Made by a program: the position numbers and the translations under genes. The notes under the pieces were generated by a model, which was not told the origin of the DNA, searched no databases, and saw nothing but the letters and a program-made list of their open reading frames with translations. From NCBI GenBank assembly GCA_003248965.1, contig QFQU01000011.1, forward strand, positions 124,001 through 188,000: a DNA stretch of 64,000 nucleotides, written 5' to 3'. Positions 42,625 to 52,738 of the stretch are shown in pieces. Positions within the stretch are counted from its first letter, which is position 1. Each line of letters begins with the position of its first letter. This DNA is from Brevundimonas sp. Lineage in GTDB: Bacteria > Pseudomonadota > Alphaproteobacteria > Caulobacterales > Caulobacteraceae.

Positions 42625-44028
42625 TCAGTTCGCCAGACCTGCGTCCCTCCAGCCTGCGCCAAGGGCCAACTGAGCCGCGGCCCAGGCCTGGGCTTCCTGC
42701 GCCTGGGCCTGCAGCGTGTCGAGGCGTGCGGAAAGGGCGTCTGCCTGAGACCGGGAAAGGTCGATCCTTGAAATCTGCCCCGCCTGTTCCTGCGCCCCGG
42801 CAAGGGCGGACAGACGCTCTGATGCAACCAAGGCGCGGTGTGCGGCGGACGCCGCGGCGCGAGAGCCGGTCCAGGCGTCGAGCGCGTCGTCGGCTTCCTT
42901 GAGCGCCGTCAGCACCGTCCCTTCCCATCTGGACATCGCCGCATCCGCGCCGGCGTCGGCGGCGACGAGGCGGGCGCGGATCCGATCCAGATCGAACACG
43001 CCCCAGCTCAGGGTGGGACCGAACGCGAACCCGAACGCGCCACGGTCTCCCAAGCGATCAGGCTCGGCGGTCAGGCCGGCGCTTCCCGACAGGCTGATCC
43101 GTGGATAGAGATCGGCGCGGGCCACCCCGGCCCGGTCGGCGGCGGCGGCGAAGCGGCGTTCGGCGGCGGCGACATCAGGCCGCCGGCGGATCATGTCGGT
43201 CGGGCTTCCAGCGATCAGCGTCTGGGGAATCGTGAGAGAACCGGTAAAAGGCGCCTCTGTGACCGGCGCGTCTCCGGTGAGCACCGCCAAACGACGGGCG
43301 GCGTTGCGTTTCTCCGCGGACAGACGGGGCAGGTCTGCACGCGCCGCCTCCACCGCAGCGACGGCCTCCGTCACATCCAAAGACGATGCGCCCCCCTGGC
43401 CTTCCGCGACGCGCAGTCGCGCCTCCACGGATTCCAGCGCGGCGAGTCTTTGCTGCGCCGTCTCTTCCAGCCCGGCCAGAGACCGATAATCCAGCCAGGC
43501 GCGCACGACGCCTGCGGCGACGGCCGCTTCGGTCTGACGACGGAGCCAGAGCGCCTCCCCCGCGTCGGCCCGGGCCGCCTCGATGTTGGCTGAGAGCCCT
43601 CCGAACAGATCGATCTCCCAGGAGAGGGCGGCGCCGACATCAGCCAGCGTCTGGGTCGGCAGGCGGTCGGGCGTGCCGGGGATGGGCGGCTGTGACAGGC
43701 CCGCCGTTCGCGTTCGCGCGAGGCGAGCGCTTGCGTCGCCCAAAGGACGCGCCGCAGCCCTCGCTTCTCCGGCCAGGGCGTCGGCGGCCTTCAGATTGGC
43801 GCTTGCGGCTCGCAGGTCGGCGTTTCGAACAAGCGCCCGTTCGACAAGCCGGTCCAGAGCCGGGTCTTGGAACGCGCGCCACCAGTCCAGCACAACCACG
43901 CCCTCGTCTTCCGCCTGCGGCGTAGTCCAGGCCGCCAAGTCCGGGGCTGAAAAGGTCCGTTGCGGCGCCGTGGCGCATCCGGCCAAGGCGACGATCATGA
44001 GCGCGGGAACGATGATTTGGACTTTCAT
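42625..44028 (-). CDS. RND efflux outer-membrane factor (NodT/OprM-type lipoprotein)
   Basis: This 467-residue protein has a lipoprotein signal (VPALMIVALAGCATAP) and two repeated outer-membrane-factor domains, with the ALSWEIDLFGGL and TLSWGVFDLDRIRARL segments typical of NodT family channels. It forms the trimeric exit duct of the pump encoded upstream. ATG 44028 overlaps the pump stop by 4 nt; the longer frame upstream has no support. Confidence 0.92.
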   Translation of the reverse strand: MKVQIIVPALMIVALAGCATAPQRTFSAPDLAAWTTPQAEDEGVVVLDWWRAFQDPALDRLVERALVRNADLRAASANLKAADALAGEARAAARPLGDASARLARTRTAGLSQPPIPGTPDRLPTQTLADVGAALSWEIDLFGGLSANIEAARADAGEALWLRRQTEAAVAAGVVRAWLDYRSLAGLEETAQQRLAALESVEARLRVAEGQGGASSLDVTEAVAAVEAARADLPRLSAEKRNAARRLAVLTGDAPVTEAPFTGSLTIPQTLIAGSPTDMIRRRPDVAAAERRFAAAADRAGVARADLYPRISLSGSAGLTAEPDRLGDRGAFGFAFGPTLSWGVFDLDRIRARLVAADAGADAAMSRWEGTVLTALKEADDALDAWTGSRAAASAAHRALVASERLSALAGAQEQAGQISRIDLSRSQADALSARLDTLQAQAQEAQAWAAAQLALGAGWRDAGLAN

Positions 44029-47000
44029 GACGGGGTCTCCGTGGCGGGGGCCCGGTTTCGCTTCAGGGCCGGCAGCCGTTCGAACAACAGGGCGTACAAG
44101 GCGGGAATGAGCAACAGGGTGATGAGAGTCCCCAGAGCCAGCCCCCCGATCATGGCGGCGGCGAGCGGACGCCAAAGGTCGCCGCCGAAGACGAACAGCG
44201 GCACCAGTCCGACGATGCAGGTCAGTTTGGTCATGACGATCGGACGCAGTCTGACCTCAGCGGCGCGCGCGACGGCTTCGGCGTGATCCGCACCTGCGGC
44301 GCGCTCTTCGACGATCCGCTCCAGCAAGAGGACGGCGTTGTTGACGATGATGCCGCCCAGCGCGAGCAGCCCCAAGGTTGCGGTGAAGTTCATTTCCTGG
44401 CCGGTCACGAAAAGTCCCAGCGTGGCGCCGATGATCACGAAGGGGATGGACGCCAGAACGATCACGGTCTTCCGCACGCTTCCGAACTGCCACAGGAACA
44501 GCGCGGCCATGCCGAGGATCGCCAGCGGCAGATACTGGTTCAGACCTGCGTTGGCTTCCTTCGACTCCTCGATCTCGCCTCCGAACTCGAGCGTGTGGCC
44601 GGGCGGCAGATCGAGCTTGGCCAGAGCAGGCCCGATCCTGTCCGTGATCGCCTGGGCGGTGAGGTCCGGGTGACGCGCGGTGATCGTGATGGCGGGTCGC
44701 TGATCGCGCCGGTTCAGCAGGCTGTTCTGATCGGCTAGACGCACGGTTGCGATGTCGGCCAGCGCCACTCCCTCGGCGACGGGCGTCATGCCGATCGTCT
44801 CGGGCGAAAGGCGCATCTCCGGCCGCGCTCTCAGAATGACCGGCGTGAGCAGATCGCCGCGCCGCAAGGTGGTGACGGCGGCGCCCGAGTAGACGGCCTG
44901 CAGGGCGTGCGAGACCTGGGCGGACGTGACGCCCGCCGCCTCCGCCCGTGCGTTGTCGATGTCGATGACCAGGCTCGGTATCAAGGCTTCAGCGTTGTCG
45001 CGCACGTCTCGAATGCCGGGTACGGCCCGCAGATCCGCCATCACGGCGTCGGCGGCGACCTCGAGCACGCGGCGATCCGGGCCGGTCAGCCGGAAAACGG
45101 CCTGGCCGGATTCGGACGCGCCCAGCGAGAAGCGTTTGGGCTCGGTCCGCGCTTGTGGGAAGCGGGCTGCCAGGTCCGTGCGCAGGCGTTCGACAGCCGT
45201 ATCGATATCGGCGTGCTTGTCGAGGTTGACGATGGCGTAGGCGCGGTTTGCGGCTGGTGTCGGCGGGTTCAGCCCCAGGATGAAGCGCGGTCCGCCGTCG
45301 CCGACATAGACGACGTTGCTGACGGCTTCGGGGTGAGCGGTCTTGTCGCTGAGCCTCGCCGAGATCGCCCGAGCGACGGCCAGCGTGGTCCGGGTCGATG
45401 TGCCGGGAGCCAGCTCAATCGGGATCTGGACCTGGGCTCTGGCCGACGGCGACAGCAGTCCCGTCGGCAGCAGCCCGTTGAGCAAGATGGCCGCTGTCAG
45501 AAGCGCGACCATGGCGGAGACGATCGTCACGGGACGTTTCACGATCCGACGAACCCGACCGGCATACCATTTGCGCAGTCTGCCGATCCAGCCGCCGTGT
45601 TCGTGGTCTGGATCGGGCGCAGCGACGAACATCTTGCTCAACAAGGCGATGATCGTCAGCGACAGGAAGAGCGAGAGGAGCAGGGTGATCCCCAGGACCA
45701 CCGCGAGACTGCGCATATACTCTGCGGTGTCGCTGGCGCCCGCGACCAAGGGCGCAAAGGCCAGGATGATGGCGAGCGAGGATATCAGCAACGGCGCGGT
45801 CATCGTCCGGCCTGCGGCGACAGCCGCCTCGAGAGCGGGCTCGCCGTCTCCGATGCGCCGCTGGTAATCCTCGACGATGACGATGCCGTTGTCGACGAAG
45901 ATGCCCAGGGCGATGATGATGGCGGCGATCGAGACCTGATGCAATTCGATGTTGAGGGCGCGCATCGCCAGCAATGTGCCGAGGACTGTGAGCGGCACGA
46001 TCACGCCGGTCACCAGGCCGGCGCGCCAACCCAGAAACACCACAACCACCCCCATGACGATCGCGACGGTCTCGAGGAAGATCTTCCCGACTTTCAGCAG
46101 GTCGTGCGCGACCACTTCGGCCTGATCGGTAACGACCGACAAGGTCATGCCAACCGGCAACTCGGCCTGAACCTCCTCCGCACGCGCCTCGAGTCTTGAG
46201 GCGAGGTCGACCACGTTCAGTCCGCGCTGCATCGAAACACCCAGAACCACCGCGGGCTTGCCGTCGAAGACGACCGCTGACACCGGCGGATCCTGCGGAC
46301 GCTGTTGGATGGTCGCCAGGGCCGACAGGGGCAACGAGCCGCGCTGCGGAAGGGCGATGGGAACGGAGCCGACGGCGCCGGCGCTGGTCAGTTCGCCGCT
46401 GGTCTGCAAGGTCAGCGTGCGGCCCGAGATGTCGATCTCGCCGGCGGGCGTGACCCCGTTCCGTTCGGCGATCGCCTTGGCGATCGCCTCCATCGAAACG
46501 CCAGCGCTCGCCAGTTTGGCAGGGTCGACGTCGATGTAGATCTGGTCCTCCTGCGCTCCGTGAAGCGACACCTGCTCCACGCCTTCGACGTTCTGCAGAC
46601 GCAGGCGGGCCACGCGGGCGAACTCGTGCAACTGACCCGGCGTGTAGGCTGGCCCGGTCAGGGCCAGGGTCATCACCGAGACCCGACCCCAGGAATCATT
46701 CAGGATGGGGCCGGTCGTGCCTTGGGGAAACTGGGAGGCGGCCTCGTTCGCTCTGGCGCGCAGCTGTTGCCAGACCTCCCCCACCCGTCTCGGCTCCGTG
46801 GCGTCGTGAAGGGCGACGGTCATGAAGATCGATCCGGGCCGAACCGCCGTTTCGATCGTATCGACATCGGCGAGGGTGCGAATCCGCTCCTCGAGCGGTT
46901 TGGCGATGAGACTTTCCATCCGTTCGGGCGACGCGCCCGGGAGATAGGCTTCTATAGTGGCGGCGCGGAACGGAACGGTGGGTTCTTCAGTGGCGGGGAA

Positions 47001-47093
47001 GCCGACCAAGGCGCCGATCCCCGCGACCAGAAGCGCCAGTGCGCCGATGAGGGTGAAACGCGACCGTTTCACCGCGATAGCGGTCAGAGACAT
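44025..47093 (-). CDS. RND family efflux pump permease
   Basis: This 1022-residue protein has the AcrB-type plan of 12 transmembrane helices and two large periplasmic loops. Family motifs include the N-terminal SRFTLIGALALLVAGIGAL, GIFVDNGIVIVEDYQRR in the helix 4 region with the proton-relay Asp, and the C-terminal GGIIVNNAVLLLERI. It is probably a proton-driven drug exporter. Sequence alone does not define the substrate. It follows the adaptor by 14 nt. Confidence 0.95.
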   Translation of the reverse strand: MSLTAIAVKRSRFTLIGALALLVAGIGALVGFPATEEPTVPFRAATIEAYLPGASPERMESLIAKPLEERIRTLADVDTIETAVRPGSIFMTVALHDATEPRRVGEVWQQLRARANEAASQFPQGTTGPILNDSWGRVSVMTLALTGPAYTPGQLHEFARVARLRLQNVEGVEQVSLHGAQEDQIYIDVDPAKLASAGVSMEAIAKAIAERNGVTPAGEIDISGRTLTLQTSGELTSAGAVGSVPIALPQRGSLPLSALATIQQRPQDPPVSAVVFDGKPAVVLGVSMQRGLNVVDLASRLEARAEEVQAELPVGMTLSVVTDQAEVVAHDLLKVGKIFLETVAIVMGVVVVFLGWRAGLVTGVIVPLTVLGTLLAMRALNIELHQVSIAAIIIALGIFVDNGIVIVEDYQRRIGDGEPALEAAVAAGRTMTAPLLISSLAIILAFAPLVAGASDTAEYMRSLAVVLGITLLLSLFLSLTIIALLSKMFVAAPDPDHEHGGWIGRLRKWYAGRVRRIVKRPVTIVSAMVALLTAAILLNGLLPTGLLSPSARAQVQIPIELAPGTSTRTTLAVARAISARLSDKTAHPEAVSNVVYVGDGGPRFILGLNPPTPAANRAYAIVNLDKHADIDTAVERLRTDLAARFPQARTEPKRFSLGASESGQAVFRLTGPDRRVLEVAADAVMADLRAVPGIRDVRDNAEALIPSLVIDIDNARAEAAGVTSAQVSHALQAVYSGAAVTTLRRGDLLTPVILRARPEMRLSPETIGMTPVAEGVALADIATVRLADQNSLLNRRDQRPAITITARHPDLTAQAITDRIGPALAKLDLPPGHTLEFGGEIEESKEANAGLNQYLPLAILGMAALFLWQFGSVRKTVIVLASIPFVIIGATLGLFVTGQEMNFTATLGLLALGGIIVNNAVLLLERIVEERAAGADHAEAVARAAEVRLRPIVMTKLTCIVGLVPLFVFGGDLWRPLAAAMIGGLALGTLITLLLIPALYALLFERLPALKRNRAPATETPS

Positions 47094-47107
47094 GATCGAA
47101 GCGCCGG

Positions 47108-48232
47108 TCAGGAGGTGAAGGGAATCGGGCGGACGGTCTGGCCGACCCTGAGCAGTTCGGCGCCATCCGCGACGATCCGCTGGCCAGGAACGAGCGGACC
47201 GCGGATTCTCGCGCCGTCCGGCGTCACGGCGATGAGCGTGACGGGGACCGCAGACAACCGATTGCGATCGTCGAGACGAAGCACGCGCCGTTCGCCGGAC
47301 CGCGCAGCGACAAGCGCGGACAAGGGCGCCGTGACAGCATCCGCGTTGACTGCGCCGCCCGCCAGTCTGAGCTCGACCGCGGCGCCGCTCGGCGGCGCGC
47401 CGTCCAGGATCGCAAACCGCGCCATGCGGGCATCCACCCCGGCGGCTTGTGACGATACGCCGACCAGTCGGGCGGATCCGGACCCGTTTCCGTAGCGGAA
47501 GACGGCGACATCGCCGATTTTGGCTGTGTCGAGAACATCTCCAGAAAGCGCCGCCAAGATTTCACGCCGGTTTCCGGATTCGAGCGCGAACATCGGAGCG
47601 CCGGCCGCGAGCACGGCCGAGAGTTCGACATGGCGGGTTGCGATCACGCCGTCGGCGGGCGCGCGGATGACGGCCGTGCGGGCGAGGCGCGCCGCCTGGG
47701 CGGCCTGGGCGCTCGCCCCGCGGTCCTGCTGCTCGGCTTCGGATGCGGCCGTTCTGGCCTGGTCGAGATCGCGCTGCGGCGCGGCGCCGGCGGCGACCAA
47801 GGCTTCCAGACGACGGACTTCGCGCCGGGCCCCGTCCAGACCGACCTTGGCGGCTTGGGCTCCGGCGGCGGCGCGAGCCGCTTCCAGCCTGAGCGGTTCG
47901 GGGTCGAGCTCGGCGAGGATCTGACCCTGACGGACTTGATCGCCGACATTGACGTAAAGTCTCACGACACGACCGCCGGTCTCCGTCGCCACTTCATGGA
48001 CTCCGAGGGAGCGGACCGTCCCGACGGCCGCGAAATGTTCGCCGTCCGCCGCCCTCACTCGCACCGTCAGAGCGGGCTTCGGCGCATCCATTCGAGAGGT
48101 CGCGTCCGGCGCGCAGCCGACAAGGAAGACAGAAGCGCTCGCGACCAAGGACGTAAACGTCAGGAGAGCCGCCCCAGATATAAGTGAGGCCTTGCTTACG
48201 TTTTGCGCAGAGCGATTTGCGGGAGACGTCAT
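47108..48232 (-). CDS. RND efflux periplasmic adaptor (membrane fusion protein)
   Basis: This 374-residue lipoprotein has a lipobox-like FLVGCAPD, a barrel-sandwich domain split by an alpha-helical hairpin (GRVVRLYVNVGDQVRQGQIL, then LDGARREVRRLEAL) and the matching TAVIRAPADGVI segment. It couples the RND permease to the outer-membrane factor. It is the first structural gene after tetR. Confidence 0.94.
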   Translation of the reverse strand: MTSPANRSAQNVSKASLISGAALLTFTSLVASASVFLVGCAPDATSRMDAPKPALTVRVRAADGEHFAAVGTVRSLGVHEVATETGGRVVRLYVNVGDQVRQGQILAELDPEPLRLEAARAAAGAQAAKVGLDGARREVRRLEALVAAGAAPQRDLDQARTAASEAEQQDRGASAQAAQAARLARTAVIRAPADGVIATRHVELSAVLAAGAPMFALESGNRREILAALSGDVLDTAKIGDVAVFRYGNGSGSARLVGVSSQAAGVDARMARFAILDGAPPSGAAVELRLAGGAVNADAVTAPLSALVAARSGERRVLRLDDRNRLSAVPVTLIAVTPDGARIRGPLVPGQRIVADGAELLRVGQTVRPIPFTS

Positions 48233-48271
48233 GGCGTGTCGGATCCGGTTTGGGTGAGTGGGTGGCTGGGA

Positions 48272-48901
48272 CTAGCGCGCGGAGTCTGGCGCGATCGTGC
48301 GCCTGATCATGGCGAGGGACGCCGCCACGAACGGCCCGCGCGCCGCATTCGGCAGACAGAGCCGGCCATAGATGCCATCACAAAGACAACTGACGGCCAG
48401 CGCGACCTCTTCAGGATCGACATTCGGATCGATCTGGCCGCGGGCTTGAGCGGACGCGATCACATGGGTCAATGCTGCGGTCATGCGAACGTCGGACGCC
48501 ACCAGCATCTCGGCGACCGCGGGGGATCGGGACGCTTCAGCCACGATTTCAACGCGCAGGCGGGCCATGGATTCGATAATAGGATCCGTCGCGAGAGCGC
48601 CAAGAACCTGCTCGACCACAAAGAGGAAATCCTCAGCGTCGCGCAAGCGATCGATCAGAGCGATGCCCAGCTCCAGATCCTTTTCGACGAGCGCCAGGAC
48701 CAGCGCTTCCTTGTTCTCGAAATACTGGTACAGGCCGGCGATGCTGATGCCCGCCTCGGCGCTGATTTCCGCCGTGGTCGTCGCGTGGAAACCCCGCCGC
48801 AGGAAGCAGGCATGCGCGGCGTCGAGAATCTGCGCCTGGCGCTCGGCGCGGGCGACGGGATCGGCGGGACGTCCACGACGGTTGGGGGCGGAAGCGGTCA
48901 T
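48272..48901 (-). CDS. TetR-family repressor of efflux operon
   Basis: This 209-residue protein has a TetR DNA-binding domain: AQILDAAHACFLRRGFHATT, TAEISAEAGISIAGLYQYFE and NKEALVLALV. It lies 39 nt upstream of the adaptor gene in the same direction and probably represses the whole efflux operon and itself. A palindromic site lies 12 bp before its ATG. Confidence 0.92.
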   Translation of the reverse strand: MTASAPNRRGRPADPVARAERQAQILDAAHACFLRRGFHATTTAEISAEAGISIAGLYQYFENKEALVLALVEKDLELGIALIDRLRDAEDFLFVVEQVLGALATDPIIESMARLRVEIVAEASRSPAVAEMLVASDVRMTAALTHVIASAQARGQIDPNVDPEEVALAVSCLCDGIYGRLCLPNAARGPFVAASLAMIRRTIAPDSAR

Positions 48902-48912
48902 AGGTGATATTT

Positions 48913-48928
48913 ATAAGTGATCATTTAT
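48913..48928. promoter_or_regulatory. Candidate TetR operator
   Basis: ATAAGTGATCATTTAT is a near-perfect 16-bp inverted repeat centred on GATC, with one mismatched pair. It lies in the 75-bp AT-rich gap between tetR and the divergent SMR gene, so one site could control both drug-efflux systems. Confidence 0.55.
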
Positions 48929-48976
48929 TTAAGTCAACCCGTTGCCTTCGATGTTGGCGAGAGGTAGATTTCCTTC

Positions 48977-49306
48977 ATGAAATATCTGCTTCTCACCATT
49001 GCGATCCTCGCCGAAGTGGCCGCCACCTCGTCCATGAAATTGTCGGAAGGCTTCACGCGTCCTTTGTGGGCCGGAGCCACAATCGTCGGCTACGGCGTCG
49101 CCTTCTACTTCCTGTCACTGACGCTCAAGTCGATGCCGACAGGCATCGCCTATGCAATTTGGGCTGGCGCGGGGATTGTCCTCATCTCCCTGATCGCCTG
49201 GCTTTTTCAGGGCCAGAAGCTCGACACCCCCGCTATTGCCGGCATGACCTTTATCGTTGTGGGCGTCGTAGTGATGAACGTCTTCTCCAAAGTCGCTGCG
49301 CACTAG
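48977..49306 (+). CDS. Small multidrug resistance (SMR/EmrE-like) transporter
   Basis: This 109-residue protein has four hydrophobic helices and the conserved membrane Glu14 in AILAEVAATSSMK, followed by AYAIWAGAGIVLIS. It is a dimeric proton antiporter for quaternary ammonium and other cations. It is divergent from tetR across a shared operator region. Confidence 0.93.
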   Translation: MKYLLLTIAILAEVAATSSMKLSEGFTRPLWAGATIVGYGVAFYFLSLTLKSMPTGIAYAIWAGAGIVLISLIAWLFQGQKLDTPAIAGMTFIVVGVVVMNVFSKVAAH

Positions 49307-49677
49307 GTTTCGGTCCGGAGATGAAGGGGATCGTCTGTGAAACGGTCTGGCCCGTCAGCCCGAGCCTTGCAGACGCCTTTGTTGGGCGTGAGACCCTTTG
49401 AAGTCTTGAACCGCTTGGCGAAATCGCACGCGTCGAGGACGCTGACGAAGGACTGCCCAGCTGTTGATGGCTGACGTAATGATGACGGCGGATGGTGGCT
49501 TCCCTCTGCGGTAGGTCGATCGGTTCGGGCTGACCGTCAGTGCGCCTGCCGACGCTTCCAACTGGCTGTGACGCTGCGGTCTGGGTGTAGGTACACAAAA
49601 GAGAAGTATCTTGCCGAGATCCGGGCGTTCCCTACGTTGGAGGGGTACTGCCCTTTTTCGGACTGTAGGAAGGCTCG
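49307..49677 (+). other. Intergenic region between SMR and HxlR genes
   Basis: These 371 bases hold no supported gene. Two short reading frames are present but have no ribosome binding site or recognisable product. The last 60 bases (GGGGTACTGCCC..GGACTGTAGG) contain the HxlR promoter and a weak inverted arrangement near 49643-49671. Confidence 0.4.
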
Positions 49678-50109
49678 ATGCCCAAGCGCAGAAATTACGA
49701 TATCCTGCCCGCCTGCTCGATGGAGGCGGCGCTGAACCTCATCAATGGACGCTGGAAAGGCGTCATCCTTTACCATTTGCTCACTGACGGGACCACGCGG
49801 TTCAATGAGCTGCATCGCCGCCTGCCAGGCTCCACGCCACGCCTGCTGACCAAGCAGCTGCGCGAATTGGAAGAGGACGGTTTCATCAACCGCACGATCT
49901 ACCCGGTCGTGCCGCCCAAGGTGGAATACTCGCTCACGGACGAAGGCCGAACCATTGGCCCGATCCTGCTTCAGCTTCGCGGTTGGGGGCATGGCTGGCT
50001 GCGCCGCCGGGGCCTGACCACGCTGGCCGACGATGTCGAGACGAATGCCGCCGACACCGGCCGGTTTGCCGATGGGCCTGGTGCGCCGGATATGGCAAGC
50101 GCCGCCTGA
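49678..50109 (+). CDS. HxlR-family transcriptional regulator
   Basis: This 143-residue protein has an HxlR winged helix: CSMEAALNLINGRWKGVILY, TTRFNELHRRLPGSTPRLL, QLRELEEDGFINR and VPPKVEYSLTDEGR. The conserved N-terminal Cys of redox/quinone-sensing members is present (PACSME). It faces a block of oxidoreductase genes on the opposite strand and may regulate them; this is inferred. Confidence 0.9.
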   Translation: MPKRRNYDILPACSMEAALNLINGRWKGVILYHLLTDGTTRFNELHRRLPGSTPRLLTKQLRELEEDGFINRTIYPVVPPKVEYSLTDEGRTIGPILLQLRGWGHGWLRRRGLTTLADDVETNAADTGRFADGPGAPDMASAA

Positions 50110-50288
50110 TCTGTGTTGGGCTGAGAGGGCGAGCGCCGTCGCGCAATCGCCGATCTGCTTTCTCGTCACAACCGATCGAATCCTGGCATGACGAGCCTGA
50201 CGACTTGATGGCTCAGCGACGTGTCGCAAGGTCAGAGCCTGCGTTTCCCGATCATCAATCGAACAGGTGCGAGCCTCGTCCAGATCAA

Positions 50289-50321
50289 CCTTGGCGGCGA
50301 GTGCGCGCTCAGCCGCCAAGG
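50289..50321. terminator. Hairpin between convergent hxlR-like and dehydrogenase genes
   Basis: CCTTGGCGGC (50289-50298) and GCCGCCAAGG (50312-50321) form a perfect 10-bp stem with a 13-nt loop, placed between two convergent genes. There is no clear T-run, so it is a possible bidirectional terminator only. Confidence 0.4.
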
Positions 50322-50345
50322 CGTGTTTAAGCGATCCTGATCAAA

Positions 50346-51452
50346 TCAGGTCGGGCGCACGATCGGTTTCAGGACAAGGCCGGACTCGGAGTCTGCGATG
50401 GCCTGGTTAATGTCGGCGAGGTCGTAGAATTTGACCAGTCTGTCGAAGGGGAACTTGCCTAGGCGCCACAGCTCTATCAACTGAGGAATGAACACCTGCG
50501 GCACGCTATCCCCCTCGATGATTCCGCGGACCGTGCGCCCGAACAGCAAGGTGTTCATATCCAGGTTGACGCGTGCGCCTGCCGCCGGTGCGCCGACAAG
50601 ACCACAGACACCCGGTATGCGGAGGGCGTCGATGGCCTGAACCAGCACCTTGTCGTTGCCCGTGCATTCGAGCGAGAAATCCACGCCGCCCGTTTCGCTC
50701 AGCTCCCGGATCCGAGCGACGGCGTCTTCCCTGAGGGCGTTGATGACGTGGGTCGCGCCGAGTTCCGTAGCGAGGGCAAGCCTGTCGTCGTGGAGATCGA
50801 CCATCATGATTTTCGCGCAGCCGGTGGCGGCCGCCGCCATCGCGGCGGACAGTCCGACCGACCCAGCGCCGAAGATGGCGATGCTGGACCCTGCATGCGG
50901 TTTAAGCGCGTTGAGCACTGCGCCCGCGCCGGTAGACACGCCGCAACCGAGCGGCCCCATCAGTTCGAGCGGGACGTCCTTGCGGATCTTGATCGCATTG
51001 CGCTCGGTGGCCACCGCATAGGCGCCGAAGCTCGACTGCGAAAAGAAGGCGCTTCCCACCGGATGGTCGTGGACGTCACACATCGTCTGTGAGCCGTCCA
51101 GGCGGGCGCCCTTGAAGTTGCGGTCGTAGAATTCGACGCAATACCCCGACCGGCCTGCCTTGCACGAACCGCAGACGCCGCAATGGCCGAAGGCGAGCAC
51201 GACGTGGTCTCCGGGCTGCAGCGATCTCACACCGTCGCCGACCGCTTCTACGACACCGGCGCCTTCATGGCCCAGCACAAGCGGCAGCGGCACGGGATAT
51301 CCCTGATCCCGCACGACTATGTCTGTATGGCACACGCCCGTCCCAACGATTCTTACGACCACCTCGTCGTGTCTCGGTTCCCCTAACTTAACGTCCTCGA
51401 TGACCAGAGGACCGGCCTTCTCCCGAACGACCGCTGCCTTGCCTTCAAACAT
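50346..51452 (-). CDS. Zinc-dependent aryl-alcohol-type dehydrogenase
   Basis: This 368-residue medium-chain dehydrogenase has the catalytic zinc region GTGVCHTD and LVLGHEGAGVV, structural zinc cysteines in CGVCGSCKAGRSGYC, and the Rossmann motif FGAGSVG. It resembles XylB/benzyl alcohol dehydrogenase relatives. ATG 51452 has AAGGAG upstream. It would oxidise an alcohol to an aldehyde with NAD(P). Confidence 0.9.
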   Translation of the reverse strand: MFEGKAAVVREKAGPLVIEDVKLGEPRHDEVVVRIVGTGVCHTDIVVRDQGYPVPLPLVLGHEGAGVVEAVGDGVRSLQPGDHVVLAFGHCGVCGSCKAGRSGYCVEFYDRNFKGARLDGSQTMCDVHDHPVGSAFFSQSSFGAYAVATERNAIKIRKDVPLELMGPLGCGVSTGAGAVLNALKPHAGSSIAIFGAGSVGLSAAMAAAATGCAKIMMVDLHDDRLALATELGATHVINALREDAVARIRELSETGGVDFSLECTGNDKVLVQAIDALRIPGVCGLVGAPAAGARVNLDMNTLLFGRTVRGIIEGDSVPQVFIPQLIELWRLGKFPFDRLVKFYDLADINQAIADSESGLVLKPIVRPT

Positions 51453-51657
51453 CCTATGCTCCTTGAACAACACGGCCGCCGGCGACCGTGATTTGCCTTC
51501 CATCCACGGAATCGGATGTCGCGAGATCGACGCCGCGTCTGCGACATCGTCAGCCCGCGAAAGCGATCCAACGAAAGGAAGGAGAGAAATTTCACTCGGC
51601 GTTCCGAACGCCCGCGACACGCGCCGACGCCTTGAGCTGTCGGCTCCTCAGACCTCG

Positions 51658-52662
51658 TCACTCAAAGCCGGACAGCGTAATCTTGCCGATCGCCTCGCCC
51701 CTTTCGATCCGGCGGTGGGCCGCACGCAGATTCTCGGCCGTGATCGCGCCGGCGTCTTCGGTCATCGTCGTGACCAGCACGCCGGCGTCGATGAGCTCGG
51801 AAACAGCGTTGAGGATTTGGTGCTGGGCGATCATGTCGTCCGTCTCGAAGAGCGACCGGGTGAAGACCATTTCCCAGGTCACGCTGACGCTCTTGGGCTT
51901 TAGAATGGCGATGTCGAGCGCCACGTCATCGATCAGCGACAGATGGCCTTGGGGCGCGATGATCTCGGCGATCTCCGCCAGATGCACGTCCGTGCCGGTG
52001 AGTCCCGCGACATAATCGACATGATCGAGGCCGAGCGCCCTGACCGCACCATCGAGGGGTGCGTGATGATCCACGACGTGATGGGCTCCCATCTTTTTGA
52101 CCCAGGCGATGGTCTCGGGGCGTGAGGCCGACGCGATGACTTCCAGCCCCGTCAGTCGACGCGCCAGCTGGATCAGGATGGAGCCCACGCCCCCCGCGCC
52201 GTTGATGATGAGCAACGCGCCGCCACCCGTTTTGACGCCGTATGGCACCCGCAGACGATCAAACAACAGTTCCCAGGCCGTGAGGGCGGTCAACGGCAGC
52301 GCGGCGGACTCGGCGAAGCTCAGCGAGCGAGGTTTGCGCCCCGCAAGGCGTTCATCGACCAGATGATACTCCGCGTTTGTTCCCGGTCGATCGATCGCGC
52401 CGCTGTAGAAGACTTCGTCGCCGACCTCGAACAGGGAGACGTCCGATCCGACGGCCTCCACAACGCCGGCCGCGTCATAGCCCAGAATCTTGGGCGAGCC
52501 GGACGTGGCGCCGGTGTTCATACGAACCTTGCAGTCGACCGGGTTGACGGACACCGCCTTGACGGAAACCCGAAGATCCCTTGGGCCGGGCGCAGCGGCG
52601 TCGATGGTAAGGTCAAACAGACCGTCGGCGTCGCCTGCTTTCAGGTAGCCGATAGCTTTCAT
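51658..52662 (-). CDS. Quinone-oxidoreductase-like zinc-type dehydrogenase
   Basis: This 334-residue protein belongs to the zeta-crystallin/ZADH branch of medium-chain reductases: VSVNPVDCKVR, LGYDAAGVVEAVG, the NADPH-binding INGAGGVGSILIQLAR and a conserved HHVVDHHAP segment. It lacks zinc ligands. It probably reduces quinones or enones with NADPH. It lies 76 nt downstream of the Old Yellow Enzyme gene, suggesting co-transcription. Confidence 0.88.
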   Translation of the reverse strand: MKAIGYLKAGDADGLFDLTIDAAAPGPRDLRVSVKAVSVNPVDCKVRMNTGATSGSPKILGYDAAGVVEAVGSDVSLFEVGDEVFYSGAIDRPGTNAEYHLVDERLAGRKPRSLSFAESAALPLTALTAWELLFDRLRVPYGVKTGGGALLIINGAGGVGSILIQLARRLTGLEVIASASRPETIAWVKKMGAHHVVDHHAPLDGAVRALGLDHVDYVAGLTGTDVHLAEIAEIIAPQGHLSLIDDVALDIAILKPKSVSVTWEMVFTRSLFETDDMIAQHQILNAVSELIDAGVLVTTMTEDAGAITAENLRAAHRRIERGEAIGKITLSGFE

Positions 52663-52738
52663 GGAAAAGTTCCTTCTGGGAGGACAGGTCGTCGGCGGTT
52701 CGGCTGACGAAGATCGCGTTGACGGCGCGCCGGGGCGG

